DNA from: Paracoccus spongiarum | Lineage (GTDB): Bacteria; Pseudomonadota; Alphaproteobacteria; Rhodobacterales; Rhodobacteraceae | Assembly: GCF_030732095.1 (NCBI RefSeq) | Contig: NZ_JAVAMQ010000004.1 | Coordinates: 186,001 to 250,000 of the forward strand | DNA length: 64,000 nucleotides | Reading direction: 5' to 3' | In this document: positions 47,498 to 56,722 of the stretch, one piece after another | How positions within the stretch are numbered: the stretch's first letter is position 1 | Layout: each line of letters opens with the position of its first letter | Position numbers and translations under genes: made by a program | Notes under the pieces: generated by a model | Database searches by the model: none | Told to the model about the DNA's origin: nothing | The model's input: only the letters and a program-made list of their open reading frames with translations

Positions 47498-48822
47498 GCC
47501 ACGAGGTGATCGCGCTGCTGATGTTCTCGACCATGATGCTGATGATGGTCACCGGACAGCGCGTCTTTGGCGCCATCGGCTTTGTCGCGGTGGTCGCGGC
47601 ACTGGTGCTGTGGGGTCCGGGCGGCACCGACATGGGCTTTTCGGCGGTGATGAAGGTGATGCGCTGGAACGCGCTGCTGACCCTGCCGATGTTCGTCTTC
47701 ATGGGCTATGTCATGTCCGAATCGCGGCTGGCCGACGATCTCTACCGGATGTTCCATGTCTGGTTCGGGCCGGTGCCGGGCGGGCTGGCGATCGGGACGA
47801 TCCTGCTGATGGTGATGATCTCGGCGATGAACGGGCTGTCGGTCGCGGGCATGGCCATCGGCGCGACCATCGCCCTACCCGAACTGGTCCGGCGCGGTTA
47901 TGACAAGCCGATGATCTCGGGCGTGATCCAGGCCGGGTCCAGCCTGGGGATCCTGATCCCGCCCTCGGTGGTGCTGGTGCTGTATTCGCTGATCGCGCGC
48001 CAGCCGGTCAGCCAGCTGTGGCTGGCGGGCATCGGGCCGGGGCTGCTGATGGCGGCGCTGTTCATCGCCTATGTCGTGATCCGCACCCGGCTGAACCCCG
48101 CGCTGGCCCCGCCGATGCCATCGGAGGAACGCGCCGCGATCACCTGGGCGCAGCGGATCGCGCTGCTGCGGGCGGGGCTGCTGCCGGTGGCGATCTTCGT
48201 GGCGATGATGGTGCCCTTCGTGCGCGGCTGGACCTCGCTGACCGAAAGCAGCGTGGTCGGCGCGCTGGCCGCCGTGCTGGCGGCGGTCGTGAAGGGCCGC
48301 TTCACGCGGCAGGTGTTCGAGACCGCGACCCGCCAGACGCTGGCGATCACCTGCATGTTCATGCTGATCATCACCGCGGCGCTGTCCTTCGGGGCGGTGT
48401 TCGACGGGCTGGGCGCCGGCCGCGCCATCGAGGGGCTGTTCCTGCGCGAGATGGGCCTTTCGCCCTTGCAGGTGCTGCTGCTGATGCAGGCCTCGTTCCT
48501 CGTCATGGGGATGTTCCTCGACGATACCGCGATGCTGGTGATCGTCGCGCCGATCTTCGTGACGCTGGCCCGCAGCCTGGGCTTCGATCTGGTCTGGTAC
48601 GGCATCCTCTATACCATCACCTGCCAGATCGCCTATCTGACGCCGCCCTTCGGCTACAACCTGTTCCTGATGCGGGCGATGGCCCCGCCCGATTTTACGA
48701 TGGGCGTGATCTACCGCTCGGTCCTGCCCTTCGTGCTGATCATGGTGCTGACCTTGGCGCTGGTGATCGCCTTCCCGCAGATCGCCATGTGGCTGCCGCA
48801 GTCGATCTACGGTCAATCATAA
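47494..48822 (+). CDS. TRAP transporter large permease (DctM-like)
   Basis: A 442-residue membrane protein with about 12 hydrophobic segments, which drives uptake by a sodium or proton gradient. FVFMGYVMSESRLADDLYRM, GVIQAGSSLGILIPPSVVLV and ITCQIAYLTPPFGYNLFLMR are DctM landmarks. The start is the ATG overlapping the DctQ stop. The substrate is set by the binding protein. Confidence 0.93.
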   Translation: MSHEVIALLMFSTMMLMMVTGQRVFGAIGFVAVVAALVLWGPGGTDMGFSAVMKVMRWNALLTLPMFVFMGYVMSESRLADDLYRMFHVWFGPVPGGLAIGTILLMVMISAMNGLSVAGMAIGATIALPELVRRGYDKPMISGVIQAGSSLGILIPPSVVLVLYSLIARQPVSQLWLAGIGPGLLMAALFIAYVVIRTRLNPALAPPMPSEERAAITWAQRIALLRAGLLPVAIFVAMMVPFVRGWTSLTESSVVGALAAVLAAVVKGRFTRQVFETATRQTLAITCMFMLIITAALSFGAVFDGLGAGRAIEGLFLREMGLSPLQVLLLMQASFLVMGMFLDDTAMLVIVAPIFVTLARSLGFDLVWYGILYTITCQIAYLTPPFGYNLFLMRAMAPPDFTMGVIYRSVLPFVLIMVLTLALVIAFPQIAMWLPQSIYGQS

Positions 48823-48839
48823 AACAGGGAGACACGACC

Positions 48840-49880
48840 ATGACCACGACACGACGCAAGTTCCTGACCACCGGCGCGCTGGCCGCCGGCACCGGGGCGC
48901 TGGCCGCGCCCGCCATCGCGCAGGGCGCACCGCTGAAGTGGCGGATGCAGACCTATGCCGGCGCCACCCTGGGCGAGCATGTCTGCAAGCCCGCCATCGA
49001 CGCCCTCAACAGGATCGCCAATGGCCAGATGGAGATCGAGCTGTTCTATGCCGACCAGCTTGTGCCCACCCCGGAACTGTTCCGCGCCATGCAGAACGGC
49101 ACCATCGACGCCGTGCAGTCCGACGATGACAGCATGGCCAGCCCGACCGAGGTGACGGTGTTCGGCGGCTATTTCCCCTTCGCGCTGCGCTATTCGCTGG
49201 ATGTGCCGGCTCTGTTCAACCATCACGGGCTGGACGAGATCTGGAAGGAACAATACGGCGCCCTGGGCATCCAGCACATCTCGGCCGGGGCCTGGGACCC
49301 GTGCAACTTCGCCACCAAGCAGCCGATCAACAGCCTGGCCGATCTTCAGGGCAAGCGGGTATTCACCTTCCCGACCGCGGGCCGGTTCCTGACCCGATTC
49401 GGCGTGGTGCCGGTCACGCTGCCCTGGGAGGATATCGAGGTCGCGCTGCAGACCGGCGAGTTGGACGGGGTGGCCTGGTCGGGCATCACCGAGGATTACA
49501 CCGTGGGCTGGGCCGAGGCGACCGGGAATTTCCTGACCAACAGCATCTCGGGCGCCTGGATCGGCCATTTCTTCGCCAACCAGTCGCGCTGGGACGAGGT
49601 GCCCGAGCACCTGAAAGAGGCGATGAAGGCCGTCTTCGACCAGTCGCATTACTATCGCCAGCACTGGTACTGGAGCGGCGAGGCCAATCTGCGCGTCAAT
49701 GGCGACAAGATGACGCTGACCACCATTCCGGCCGAGGAATGGGGGCAGGTCGAGGAGGCCGCGAAGGAATTCTGGGACGAGATCGCGGCCGAGTCCGAGG
49801 TCAAGGCGCGGGTCGTCGCCAAGATCAAGGAATACAACGAGGCGATGACCAAGGCCGGGCCACCCTACCGCTATTCCTGA
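48840..49880 (+). CDS. TRAP transporter substrate-binding protein (DctP-like)
   Basis: A 346-residue periplasmic receptor. TTRRKFLTTGALAAGTGALA is a twin-arginine signal followed by APAIAQ, so export is by Tat. The mature part follows the DctP pattern: LKWRMQTYAGATLGEHV, ELFYADQLVPTPELFRAMQ, and DLQGKRVFTFPTAGRFL with its Arg expected at the carboxylate-binding position. Related TRAP receptors bind carboxylates, keto acids and zwitterionic amino compounds. It follows dctM after 17 bases with a GGGAGA ribosome site. The ligand is unknown. Confidence 0.92.
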   Translation: MTTTRRKFLTTGALAAGTGALAAPAIAQGAPLKWRMQTYAGATLGEHVCKPAIDALNRIANGQMEIELFYADQLVPTPELFRAMQNGTIDAVQSDDDSMASPTEVTVFGGYFPFALRYSLDVPALFNHHGLDEIWKEQYGALGIQHISAGAWDPCNFATKQPINSLADLQGKRVFTFPTAGRFLTRFGVVPVTLPWEDIEVALQTGELDGVAWSGITEDYTVGWAEATGNFLTNSISGAWIGHFFANQSRWDEVPEHLKEAMKAVFDQSHYYRQHWYWSGEANLRVNGDKMTLTTIPAEEWGQVEEAAKEFWDEIAAESEVKARVVAKIKEYNEAMTKAGPPYRYS

Positions 49881-49940
49881 TGCCTGCCACGGGCGCGCCG
49901 GCCGCGGCGCGCCCGATCCCCGTTCATGCCGGAGAACGTG

Positions 49941-51302
49941 ATGCCCGCCAATCTCAGCTTCGACGATCTGAAGGCCGCCGTCGGGGCGGGCGAGATCGAC
50001 ACCGTCATCGTCGCACTGCCCGACATGCAGGGCCGGCTGATGGGCAAGCGGTTCCATGCCGCGCACTTCCTTGAGAGCCCTGACGAGACGCATTGCTGCA
50101 ACTATCTGCTGGCCACCGATGTCGAGATGGTGACCGTGCCCGGCTATGCCGCGACCGGCTGGGACAGGGGCTATGGCGACTATGTGATGAAGCCCGACCT
50201 GGCGACGCTGCGCCGGCTGCCCTGGGCGCCGGGAACCGCGCTGTGCCTTGTCGATCTGCTGGACCACCATACCCACCAGCCGGTCCCCCACGCGCCGCGC
50301 AGCGTGCTGGCCCGGCAGGTGCGGCGGGCCGAGGCGATGGGCTATGTGCCGATGATGGCGACCGAGCTTGAGTTCTTCCTCTTCGCGCAGGGCTTCAAGG
50401 ACCTGTTCGACGCCGGCTATCGTGGCATGACGCCCACGGCGCGCCACAATGTCGATTACGCGCTGACCGGCACCTTCGCGGACGAGTCGGTGATGCGCGC
50501 CCTGCGCAACGGGCTGCACGGCGCGGGCATCCCGGTCGAGAACTCGAAGGGCGAGGCCGAGGCCGGCCAGCACGAGATCAACGTGAAATATTCCGACGCG
50601 ATGGACACGGCCGACATGCATGTGCTGGTCAAGGCCGCCACCAAGGAGATCGCGCAGGCCCATGGCCAGTCGGCGACCTTCATGGCGAAATACTCCGACC
50701 GCCGCGCCGGCTCGTCCAGCCATGTGCACCAGTCGCTGTTCAAGGGCGGCGCGAACGCCTTTCACGATCCCGAGGCGGATCACGGCATGTCCGGGCTGAT
50801 GCGGTCCTATCTTGCCGGCCAGCTTGCCCATGCCGGGGCGCTGACCCTGTTCCTGGCGCCCTATGTCAACAGCTACAAGCGGTTCGTCACGGGCATGTTC
50901 GCGCCCACCAAGGCGATCTGGTCGATCGACAATCGCACCGCCGGCTTCCGGGTCTGCGGCGACCGCACGAAGGGCGTGCGGGTCGAATGCCGTATCGGCG
51001 GGGCTGACCTGAACCCCTATCTGGCCTGCGCCGGGCTGCTGGCCGCCGGGCTGGACGGGATCGAACAGGGCATGGACCTTGAACCGGAATTCACCGGCGA
51101 CGCCTATGCCGCGCGCTCCGCCCGCGCGATCCCCGGCACGCTGGGCGCGGCGGCGGACGCGCTGGAAGGCTCGCGGATGCTGCGGCAGGCGATGGGCGAT
51201 GAGGTCGTCGATCACTATGTCCGCGCCGCCCGATGGGAGATCGAGGAACAGAATCGCGTCGTCACCGACTGGGAACTGGCCCGCGGCTTCGAGCGGGCCT
51301 GA
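49941..51302 (+). CDS. Glutamine-synthetase-family ligase (gamma-glutamyl-amine synthetase type)
   Basis: A 453-residue protein of the GS type I fold, similar in length to GlnA and PuuA. Metal and substrate residues are conserved: MATELEFFLF, GEAEAGQHEIN, SSSHVHQSLF (His region), NSYKRF and VRVECRIGGADLNPY. The adenylylation tyrosine loop of GlnA is not evident. With no other nitrogen-assimilation genes but with hydrolase, ALDH and ADH partners, gamma-glutamylation of an imported amine is more likely than ammonia assimilation. GGAGAA supports the ATG at 49941 rather than 49926. Confidence 0.88.
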   Translation: MPANLSFDDLKAAVGAGEIDTVIVALPDMQGRLMGKRFHAAHFLESPDETHCCNYLLATDVEMVTVPGYAATGWDRGYGDYVMKPDLATLRRLPWAPGTALCLVDLLDHHTHQPVPHAPRSVLARQVRRAEAMGYVPMMATELEFFLFAQGFKDLFDAGYRGMTPTARHNVDYALTGTFADESVMRALRNGLHGAGIPVENSKGEAEAGQHEINVKYSDAMDTADMHVLVKAATKEIAQAHGQSATFMAKYSDRRAGSSSHVHQSLFKGGANAFHDPEADHGMSGLMRSYLAGQLAHAGALTLFLAPYVNSYKRFVTGMFAPTKAIWSIDNRTAGFRVCGDRTKGVRVECRIGGADLNPYLACAGLLAAGLDGIEQGMDLEPEFTGDAYAARSARAIPGTLGAAADALEGSRMLRQAMGDEVVDHYVRAARWEIEEQNRVVTDWELARGFERA

Positions 51303-51338
51303 GATGCAACGCCGAGGCTTCGGCACAATGAGGAACCG

Positions 51339-52727
51339 ATGACCACCACGATCACGCTTGTCTCGCCCGTCGATGGCGAGGTTCACGTCGAACGCGCGGC
51401 GCTGAGCCCCGAGGCCGCCCATGCCGCCGTCGCCCGCGCCCGCGCCGCGCAGCCGGGCTGGGCCGCGCTGCCGCTGGCCACGCGCATCGAAAGGGTGCAG
51501 GCCGGGATCGCCGCGCTGAACGCGATGAAGGACGAGGTGGTGGCCGAACTGGCGATGCAGATGGGCCGCCCGGTGCGTTATGGCGGTGAATTCGGCGGGG
51601 TGAACGAACGCACCGCCCATATGGCGCAGATCGCCGCCGAGGCGCTGGCGCCCGAACGGGTCGAGGACAGCGCCGGGTTCCGCCGCGAATTGCGGCGCGA
51701 GCCGGTGGGGGTCGTCTTCGTCATCGCGCCCTGGAACTATCCGTTCCTGACCGCCGTCAATACCATCGTGCCGGCCCTGATCGCCGGCAATGCGGTGATC
51801 CTGAAGCACGCCAGCCAGACCCTGCTGGCCGGCGAAAGGCTGGAGGCCGCGATGCGGGCGGGCGGGGTTCCGGCGGACCTGTTCCAGAACCTCGTGCTGG
51901 ATCACCCGGCGACCGAGGCGCTGATCGCCGCGCGCAGCTTCGGCTTCGTGAACTTCACCGGATCGGTCGCGGGCGGGCAGGCGATCGAGCGGGCGGCGGC
52001 CGGAACCTTCACCGCCGTCGGGCTGGAACTGGGCGGCAAGGACCCCGGCTATGTCCGCGCCGATGCCGATCTGGAGGCGGCGGTAGAGGGGTTGATGGAC
52101 GGGGCGATGTTCAATTCCGGCCAGTGCTGCTGCGGGATCGAACGGATCTATGTCCATGACAGCCTTTACGATGCCTTCGTGGGCAAGGCGGTCGCATGGG
52201 TCGGCCGGCAGCGGCTGGGCGATCCGCGCGACCCCGACACCACCATGGGCCCGATGGCGCATCGCCGCTTTGCCACGCTGGTGCGCGGGCAGATCGCCGA
52301 TGCGGTGGCGCAGGGGGCCCGCGCCCTGATCGACCCCGCCGGCTTTCCCGCCGATGACGGCGGCGCCTACCTGGCGCCGCAGGTGCTGGTGGATGTGACC
52401 CATGACATGCGTGTGATGCGCGAGGAAAGCTTTGGCCCGGTCGTCGGCATCATGCGGGTTTCGGGCGATGACGAGGCGGTGGCGCTGATGAACGACTGCG
52501 CCTACGGGCTGACCGCCTCGATCTGGACCGCCGATGCGGATGCTGCGGCGGAGATCGGTGCGCGGCTGGAAACCGGCACCGTGTTCATGAACCGCTGCGA
52601 CTATCTGGACCCGGCGCTGTGCTGGACCGGCTGCAAGGACACCGGCCGGGGCGCGTCGCTGTCGCATCTGGGCTATCTGGCCGTGACCCGGCCCAAATCC
52701 TACCATCTGAAGAAGGTGACGACATGA
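51339..52727 (+). CDS. NAD(P)-dependent aldehyde dehydrogenase
   Basis: A 462-residue ALDH. VIAPWNYPFLTAVN is the cofactor-domain start, VNFTGSVAGGQ the Rossmann turn, LELGGKDPGYV holds the general base Glu230, and FNSGQCCCGIERI holds the catalytic cysteine (probably Cys264). The three consecutive cysteines are slightly unusual. It is shorter than typical 480-500-residue members at the N-terminus. Within this operon it should oxidise the aldehyde produced by the adjacent iron alcohol dehydrogenase. Its stop overlaps that gene's ATG. Confidence 0.92.
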   Translation: MTTTITLVSPVDGEVHVERAALSPEAAHAAVARARAAQPGWAALPLATRIERVQAGIAALNAMKDEVVAELAMQMGRPVRYGGEFGGVNERTAHMAQIAAEALAPERVEDSAGFRRELRREPVGVVFVIAPWNYPFLTAVNTIVPALIAGNAVILKHASQTLLAGERLEAAMRAGGVPADLFQNLVLDHPATEALIAARSFGFVNFTGSVAGGQAIERAAAGTFTAVGLELGGKDPGYVRADADLEAAVEGLMDGAMFNSGQCCCGIERIYVHDSLYDAFVGKAVAWVGRQRLGDPRDPDTTMGPMAHRRFATLVRGQIADAVAQGARALIDPAGFPADDGGAYLAPQVLVDVTHDMRVMREESFGPVVGIMRVSGDDEAVALMNDCAYGLTASIWTADADAAAEIGARLETGTVFMNRCDYLDPALCWTGCKDTGRGASLSHLGYLAVTRPKSYHLKKVTT

Positions 52728-53869
52728 CCCTGCGCGCCAACTGGTCCTATCCGACCGCGATCAGGTTCGGCGCCGGCCGCATCGCCGAACTGGCCGATCA
52801 TTGCCGCGCCACCGGGATCGCGCGCCCGCTGCTGGTGACCGACAGGGCGCTGGCCGGCCTGCCGATCACCGCGCGGGCGCTGGACATCCTGGACGCGGGC
52901 GGGCTGGGCCGCGCGGTGTTTTCCGGCGTCGATCCGAACCCGACCGAACACAACATGCAGGCGGGCATCGCAGCCTACCGCGCCGGCGGGCATGACGGGG
53001 TGGTGTGCTTTGGCGGCGGCTCGGCGCTGGATCTGGGCAAGATGATCGCGCTGATGGTGGATCAGCGCGTGTCGGTCTGGGACCTCGAGGATGTCGGCGA
53101 CTGGTGGACGCGCGCCGATGCGGACGCCATCGCGCCGATCATCGCGGTGCCGACCACGGCGGGAACAGGGTCCGAGGTGGGCCGGGCCGGGGTGCTGACC
53201 AATTCGCAGACCCACAAGAAGAAGATCATCTTCCACCCGCGCCTGCTGCCCGCCGTGACGATCTGCGATCCCGAACTGACCGTCGGGATGCCGAAGGTCA
53301 TCACCGCTGGCACGGGCATGGATGCGTTTGCGCATTGCCTGGAAGCCTATTGCTCGCCGCATTACCACCCGATGAGCCAGGGGATCGCGCTGGAGGGAAT
53401 GCGTCTGGTCAACGAATACCTGCCCCGCGCCTATGCTGTACCCGACGATCTGGAGGCCCGCGCCCAGATGATGAGCGCGGCGGCGATGGGCGCGGTCGCC
53501 TTTCAAAAGGGCCTCGGCGCGATCCATTCGCTGAGCCATCCGGTCGGCGCGGTCTACAACACCCATCACGGCACCACCAATGCGGTGGTGATGCCCGCGG
53601 TCCTGGATTTCAACCGCCCCGCCATCGACGCGCTGATCGCCCGCGCCGCCGATTATCTGGGCATCGCGGGCGGCTTTGACGGCTTTCGCGACCGGGTGAT
53701 GGCCTTGCGGGCCGAACTGGCGATCCCGGCGAACCTGACCGCGCTCGGCGTCGCGGCCGACCGGCTGGACGAACTGACCGCGATGGCGCTGGAGGATCCG
53801 TCCTGCGGCGGCAACCCGGTGCCGATGACGCCCCGGAACACCCGCCAGCTCTTCGCCGACTGCCTCTAG
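52724..53869 (+). CDS. Iron-containing alcohol dehydrogenase
   Basis: A 381-residue group III ADH. VCFGGGSALDLGKMIAL binds the dinucleotide, and VPTTAGTGSEVGRAGVLTN is the central signature. Metal ligands come from GTGMDAFAHCLEAYCS and GAIHSLSHPVGAVYNTHHG. It would convert a primary or secondary alcohol to an aldehyde or ketone, feeding the ALDH encoded just upstream with a 4-base overlap. Last intact gene of the operon; about 100 bases later the decayed region begins. Confidence 0.93.
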   Translation: MTLRANWSYPTAIRFGAGRIAELADHCRATGIARPLLVTDRALAGLPITARALDILDAGGLGRAVFSGVDPNPTEHNMQAGIAAYRAGGHDGVVCFGGGSALDLGKMIALMVDQRVSVWDLEDVGDWWTRADADAIAPIIAVPTTAGTGSEVGRAGVLTNSQTHKKKIIFHPRLLPAVTICDPELTVGMPKVITAGTGMDAFAHCLEAYCSPHYHPMSQGIALEGMRLVNEYLPRAYAVPDDLEARAQMMSAAAMGAVAFQKGLGAIHSLSHPVGAVYNTHHGTTNAVVMPAVLDFNRPAIDALIARAADYLGIAGGFDGFRDRVMALRAELAIPANLTALGVAADRLDELTAMALEDPSCGGNPVPMTPRNTRQLFADCL

Positions 53870-53970
53870 CGTCCCCGGCTCGCGATCTGGCCGGCAGTGG
53901 CCTGCCGCCTTGGCCCGAAGGCTTCTCGACATGCCGGCCGCGCCGGCCGAGGTTTCGGACCGGAGGCGCG

Positions 53971-54873
53971 GTGATGGGGGAACAGGACGTGGCCGGCGAC
54001 AACGCCCTTGAGGCCGGTCATGTGATGTTCGGCGCCGGCTTGGCCGGTGGCGTGATCGCCAGCAGGGCCAGCGCGGATGGGGGCAGCCGGGGCGCCCTGC
54101 CGGAATCCTGCGGGTCGGACCGCAATTTCTGGGTGCGGATGCCGATCGGCCATGGCGGCGCGTTCCACCACCCGGCGCCGAACTGTCGCGATCGGACCGA
54201 AGCGGTGCCGGGGCGCGGCAGCGACTGGCCGCGCGGCAAGGTGGTTGTCCGCGAGGCCAGCCGTCCGACCGGAACGACATCCTTCGCCCGCTGTCCCGCC
54301 GTCGTCTGGCGGGGGGCGGGCCATGTGCTGACGCGGGGCGGGCCGCCGTCGCTCGTCGGCGATCAGGGCTGCGGCTTCGTCAGGACATCGGCCGCGCGCG
54401 AACGGCCCGACATCCGGCGGGGCTTCTCGCCGCTCGGCCGTGCCCGGAAGGCCGAGGCCGACCGTTCATCCGCGGGCCCGACCCGACCCCTCCGCCCCAG
54501 ATCCACCCCGGCCATCTGGACGAACTGGTCGAGGGGGCCGCGATCCTGTGCCGCGTCGCCACCGCATCGCCCTTGGCGGGGCTGGGTCCGGCGCCAGGTG
54601 CCGCCCGGCCCGATGCCTCCGGCGATGAGGCGATCCGCGAGGATATCCGCCAGCGCGCCGGTTCGGTGTTCCATCCGTGCGGCACCCGCGCGATTGGCCC
54701 CGACCCCGCGCCCGGCGCGGTGGTGGACGCCCCGCTGCGCGTCCGCGGCATCGAGGTGCTGCGCGTTGCCGATGCCCCGTATTTCCCGCCATCGCCTCTG
54801 GCAACCTGAATGGCCCCCCGCGTTCATGCCGGGCGAGAAGGCGTCGCGGGTCATCGTCGGCACCGACGGCTGA
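53971..54873 (+). pseudogene. GMC oxidoreductase (choline-dehydrogenase-like), decayed
   Basis: Fragments of a GMC flavoenzyme in changing frames. Near 54019 HVMFGAGLAGGVIASRASAD recalls the FAD-binding VGAGSAGCVLANRLSAD, followed by SDRNFWVRMPIG and DWPRGKV. Near 54330 GGPPSLVGDQGCGFVRTS belongs to the substrate domain. From ~54477 in another frame come DELVEGAAI, AGSVFHPCGT (catalytic His) and LRVADAPYFP; then GNLNGPP and PGEKAS in further frames. About 900 bases remain of an expected ~1600, so a large internal piece has been deleted. No functional protein is possible. Confidence 0.82.
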
Positions 54874-54879
54874 GCCGGG

Positions 54880-55990
54880 CCGGGGGCCAGATCGCGCGCG
54901 TCGCGGGCGATCTGCTGTGGGGCGACGGCGCCGAGGCCCAGTGTGATCGCCTGCCGGTCCAGCGGCCGGACCGCGAAGCGGCGCAGCGGCGCGGTGGCAA
55001 GGCCCGCCTGCTGCGCGGCGCGGGCCAGAACAACGACGGCCAGCCCCGGCACAAGGATGCCGGACAGGGTGTGAGACCCGGCCCCGGCCCTCGGCGCATC
55101 GCGGCGCTGGGCACAGACCTCGGACATGAGGCGGATCCGTGCGGCGACATGCGCCTGCGTGATGAACTCGGCGACCACCGCCCGCATGCTGGCCGCCGCG
55201 CCCTGCATGGTCGGGCTGGCGATGCGCCGGAAGAGCGGCGCTTGCCCCGGCGGCGCGACGACCTAGCCAAGCCGCAGGGGCGGAGACAGCGCCTTCGAGA
55301 AGGTGCCGACAGGGATCGCCCGGCCGGCCCGGTCGATGTTTTTCCGCGGCGGCAAGGCGTGGCCGCCATAGGGGACGTCGCCGACGACATCACCCTCGAC
55401 GATCCGGGGCCCGGCCGTCTCGGCGGCGCGCAGCCGGTCCGGCCGCCGCTCGGCGCTCATGGTGCTGCCAAGGGGGTGCGGGCAGGCGGGGGTGACGAAG
55501 GTTAGCCCGAAATCGGGCGCCGGCGCCAGACCCGCCCGCGCGTCAGGGCCCTGATCGTTGACTGGCACCGGGACGAGCCTCGCCCGCACGAGATCAAGCT
55601 GTCGCGCGCCCCTGTCGCGCCGGGATCCCCGGGCGAGACCCGGGCGCCCGGGTCCAGCAGCATGTGGCCGACCCCGTTGAAGGCATCCATGCGCGCCGTT
55701 GACGATGAACTGCTGGTCCGGGGCGCCGACAATGCCCGCGATCGGCGCGCAGGTGCCGGCAGACGGCGCGGCGCAGTCCGGGAAGGCCGCAGGGCTGGGG
55801 ATAGCTCAACGCCATGCCGCGCGCGCTGCGCCAGTCGCGCGCCACCATCCGCGGCCGCAGCGGCATCGGGAAGGCGTCGAACGCTGGCATGCCGATGACG
55901 CAGGGGCGCGGCGTCTCGGGGTTATCGAGGCGCGTGAAACAGCGGTCCGGGACCTCGGGGCTGAGCGCGGCGCGGCGCGGCGGCAGGCCG
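54880..55990 (-). pseudogene. MocR-type (GntR/aminotransferase) regulator, decayed
   Basis: Pieces of the aminotransferase-like domain of a MocR regulator appear in order on the minus strand. These are GMPAFDAFPMPLRPRMVARD (near 55890), LSYPQPCGLPGLRRAVCRHL, LLDPGARVSPGDPG in a second frame, then LVPVPVNDQGPDA, FVTPACPHPLGSTMS and VGTFSKALSPPLRLG with the PLP lysine position (55263-55589), and finally AAQQAGLATAPLRRF and LGLGAVAPQQIARD near 54900-55010. Several frameshifts separate them. The N-terminal winged-helix DNA-binding domain is not found. The relatives of this group that I recall, such as PuuR-unrelated MocR/PdxR regulators, control cofactor or amine genes. Confidence 0.8.
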
Positions 55991-56069
55991 GCCACCTCGG
56001 TGGATGCCGCCGGCGCGGGGGGCGCCGCCGCGACATGGTCGCTGACACAGGTGCCCGACCCGACATGCG

Positions 56070-56722
56070 GGCGGATAAGCCCCTCGGCGGCTGCGCGACC
56101 GCGCCGGCTACGACGCCTTCACGTTCCGTGGCGAGGATGTGGCGCTGCTGGTCGACGCCAATTCCTGACTTGCGCCGGCGGAGGCCATCGCCCATCGCGC
56201 GCTGCTGGCCGAACACGGCGTCTCGCATTTCGAGGAAGGCCGCCCCTACTGGCAGCTTGAGCAGACCCGGCAGGTCACCGAGGCCCTGCCGATCCACGTG
56301 GCAGGGGGGCGGGCAGGACTGCATGATCCCGCTCTGGCGCCGCATGCTCGAGATGCGCGCCGTGGACATCGCGCGGCCCGACGTCCTGTATCTGGGCGGC
56401 ATCAGCCGCAGCCTGCAGGTCGCGCGAATGGCGGCGAATGGCCTGCTTGCCGGGCACGACGCATTGCGCAAGCCTGTCGCTGGCGACGCTGTTCACGATG
56501 CACCTCCTGCGGGCGATCCCGGATGCGGGCAGGTATCTGGAATGCTCGGTCGCGGGCGCGGATTGCTGCCCCTGGCTGCAGGGCCTGCTCGTGACCCGCC
56601 CCTGCCGCATCGCCGATGGCAGGGCGGTGGTCGGCGACGCGCCGTGCCGGGGTCGCGATCTCGCCCGACTGGCTGGCGCGGTCCCGCTGTCAGGGCCAGC
56701 GACCCGGCATGAGCGGGCGTGA
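56070..56722 (+). pseudogene. Enolase-superfamily (mandelate racemase-like) enzyme, decayed
   Basis: GYDAFTFRGEDVALLVDANS is followed by an in-frame TGA (56166-56168), then AEHGVSHFEEGRPYWQLEQT. A one-base gain in a G-run near 56304-56312 shifts the frame before QDCMIPLWRRMLEMRAVDIA, RPDVLYLGGISRSLQVARMA. A second shift near 56460 precedes HCASLSLATLFTMHLLRAIP, DAGRYLE and RIADGRAVVGDAP. These blocks match the C-terminal barrel of mandelate racemase/dehydratase-type enzymes; the N-terminal capping domain is absent. At least two frameshifts, one stop and a 5' truncation make it non-functional. Confidence 0.82.

Noticed and set aside
49941..51302. GS-like gene as the housekeeping glutamine synthetase glnA
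   Set aside because: No glnB or ntr genes adjoin it, it sits in a catabolic operon under an RpiR regulator, and the adenylylation loop is not evident.
48813..52706. A 1297-codon minus-strand open frame opposite the TRAP/ligase/ALDH genes
   Set aside because: The plus strand holds full-length enzymes with catalytic motifs; the reverse frame shows none.
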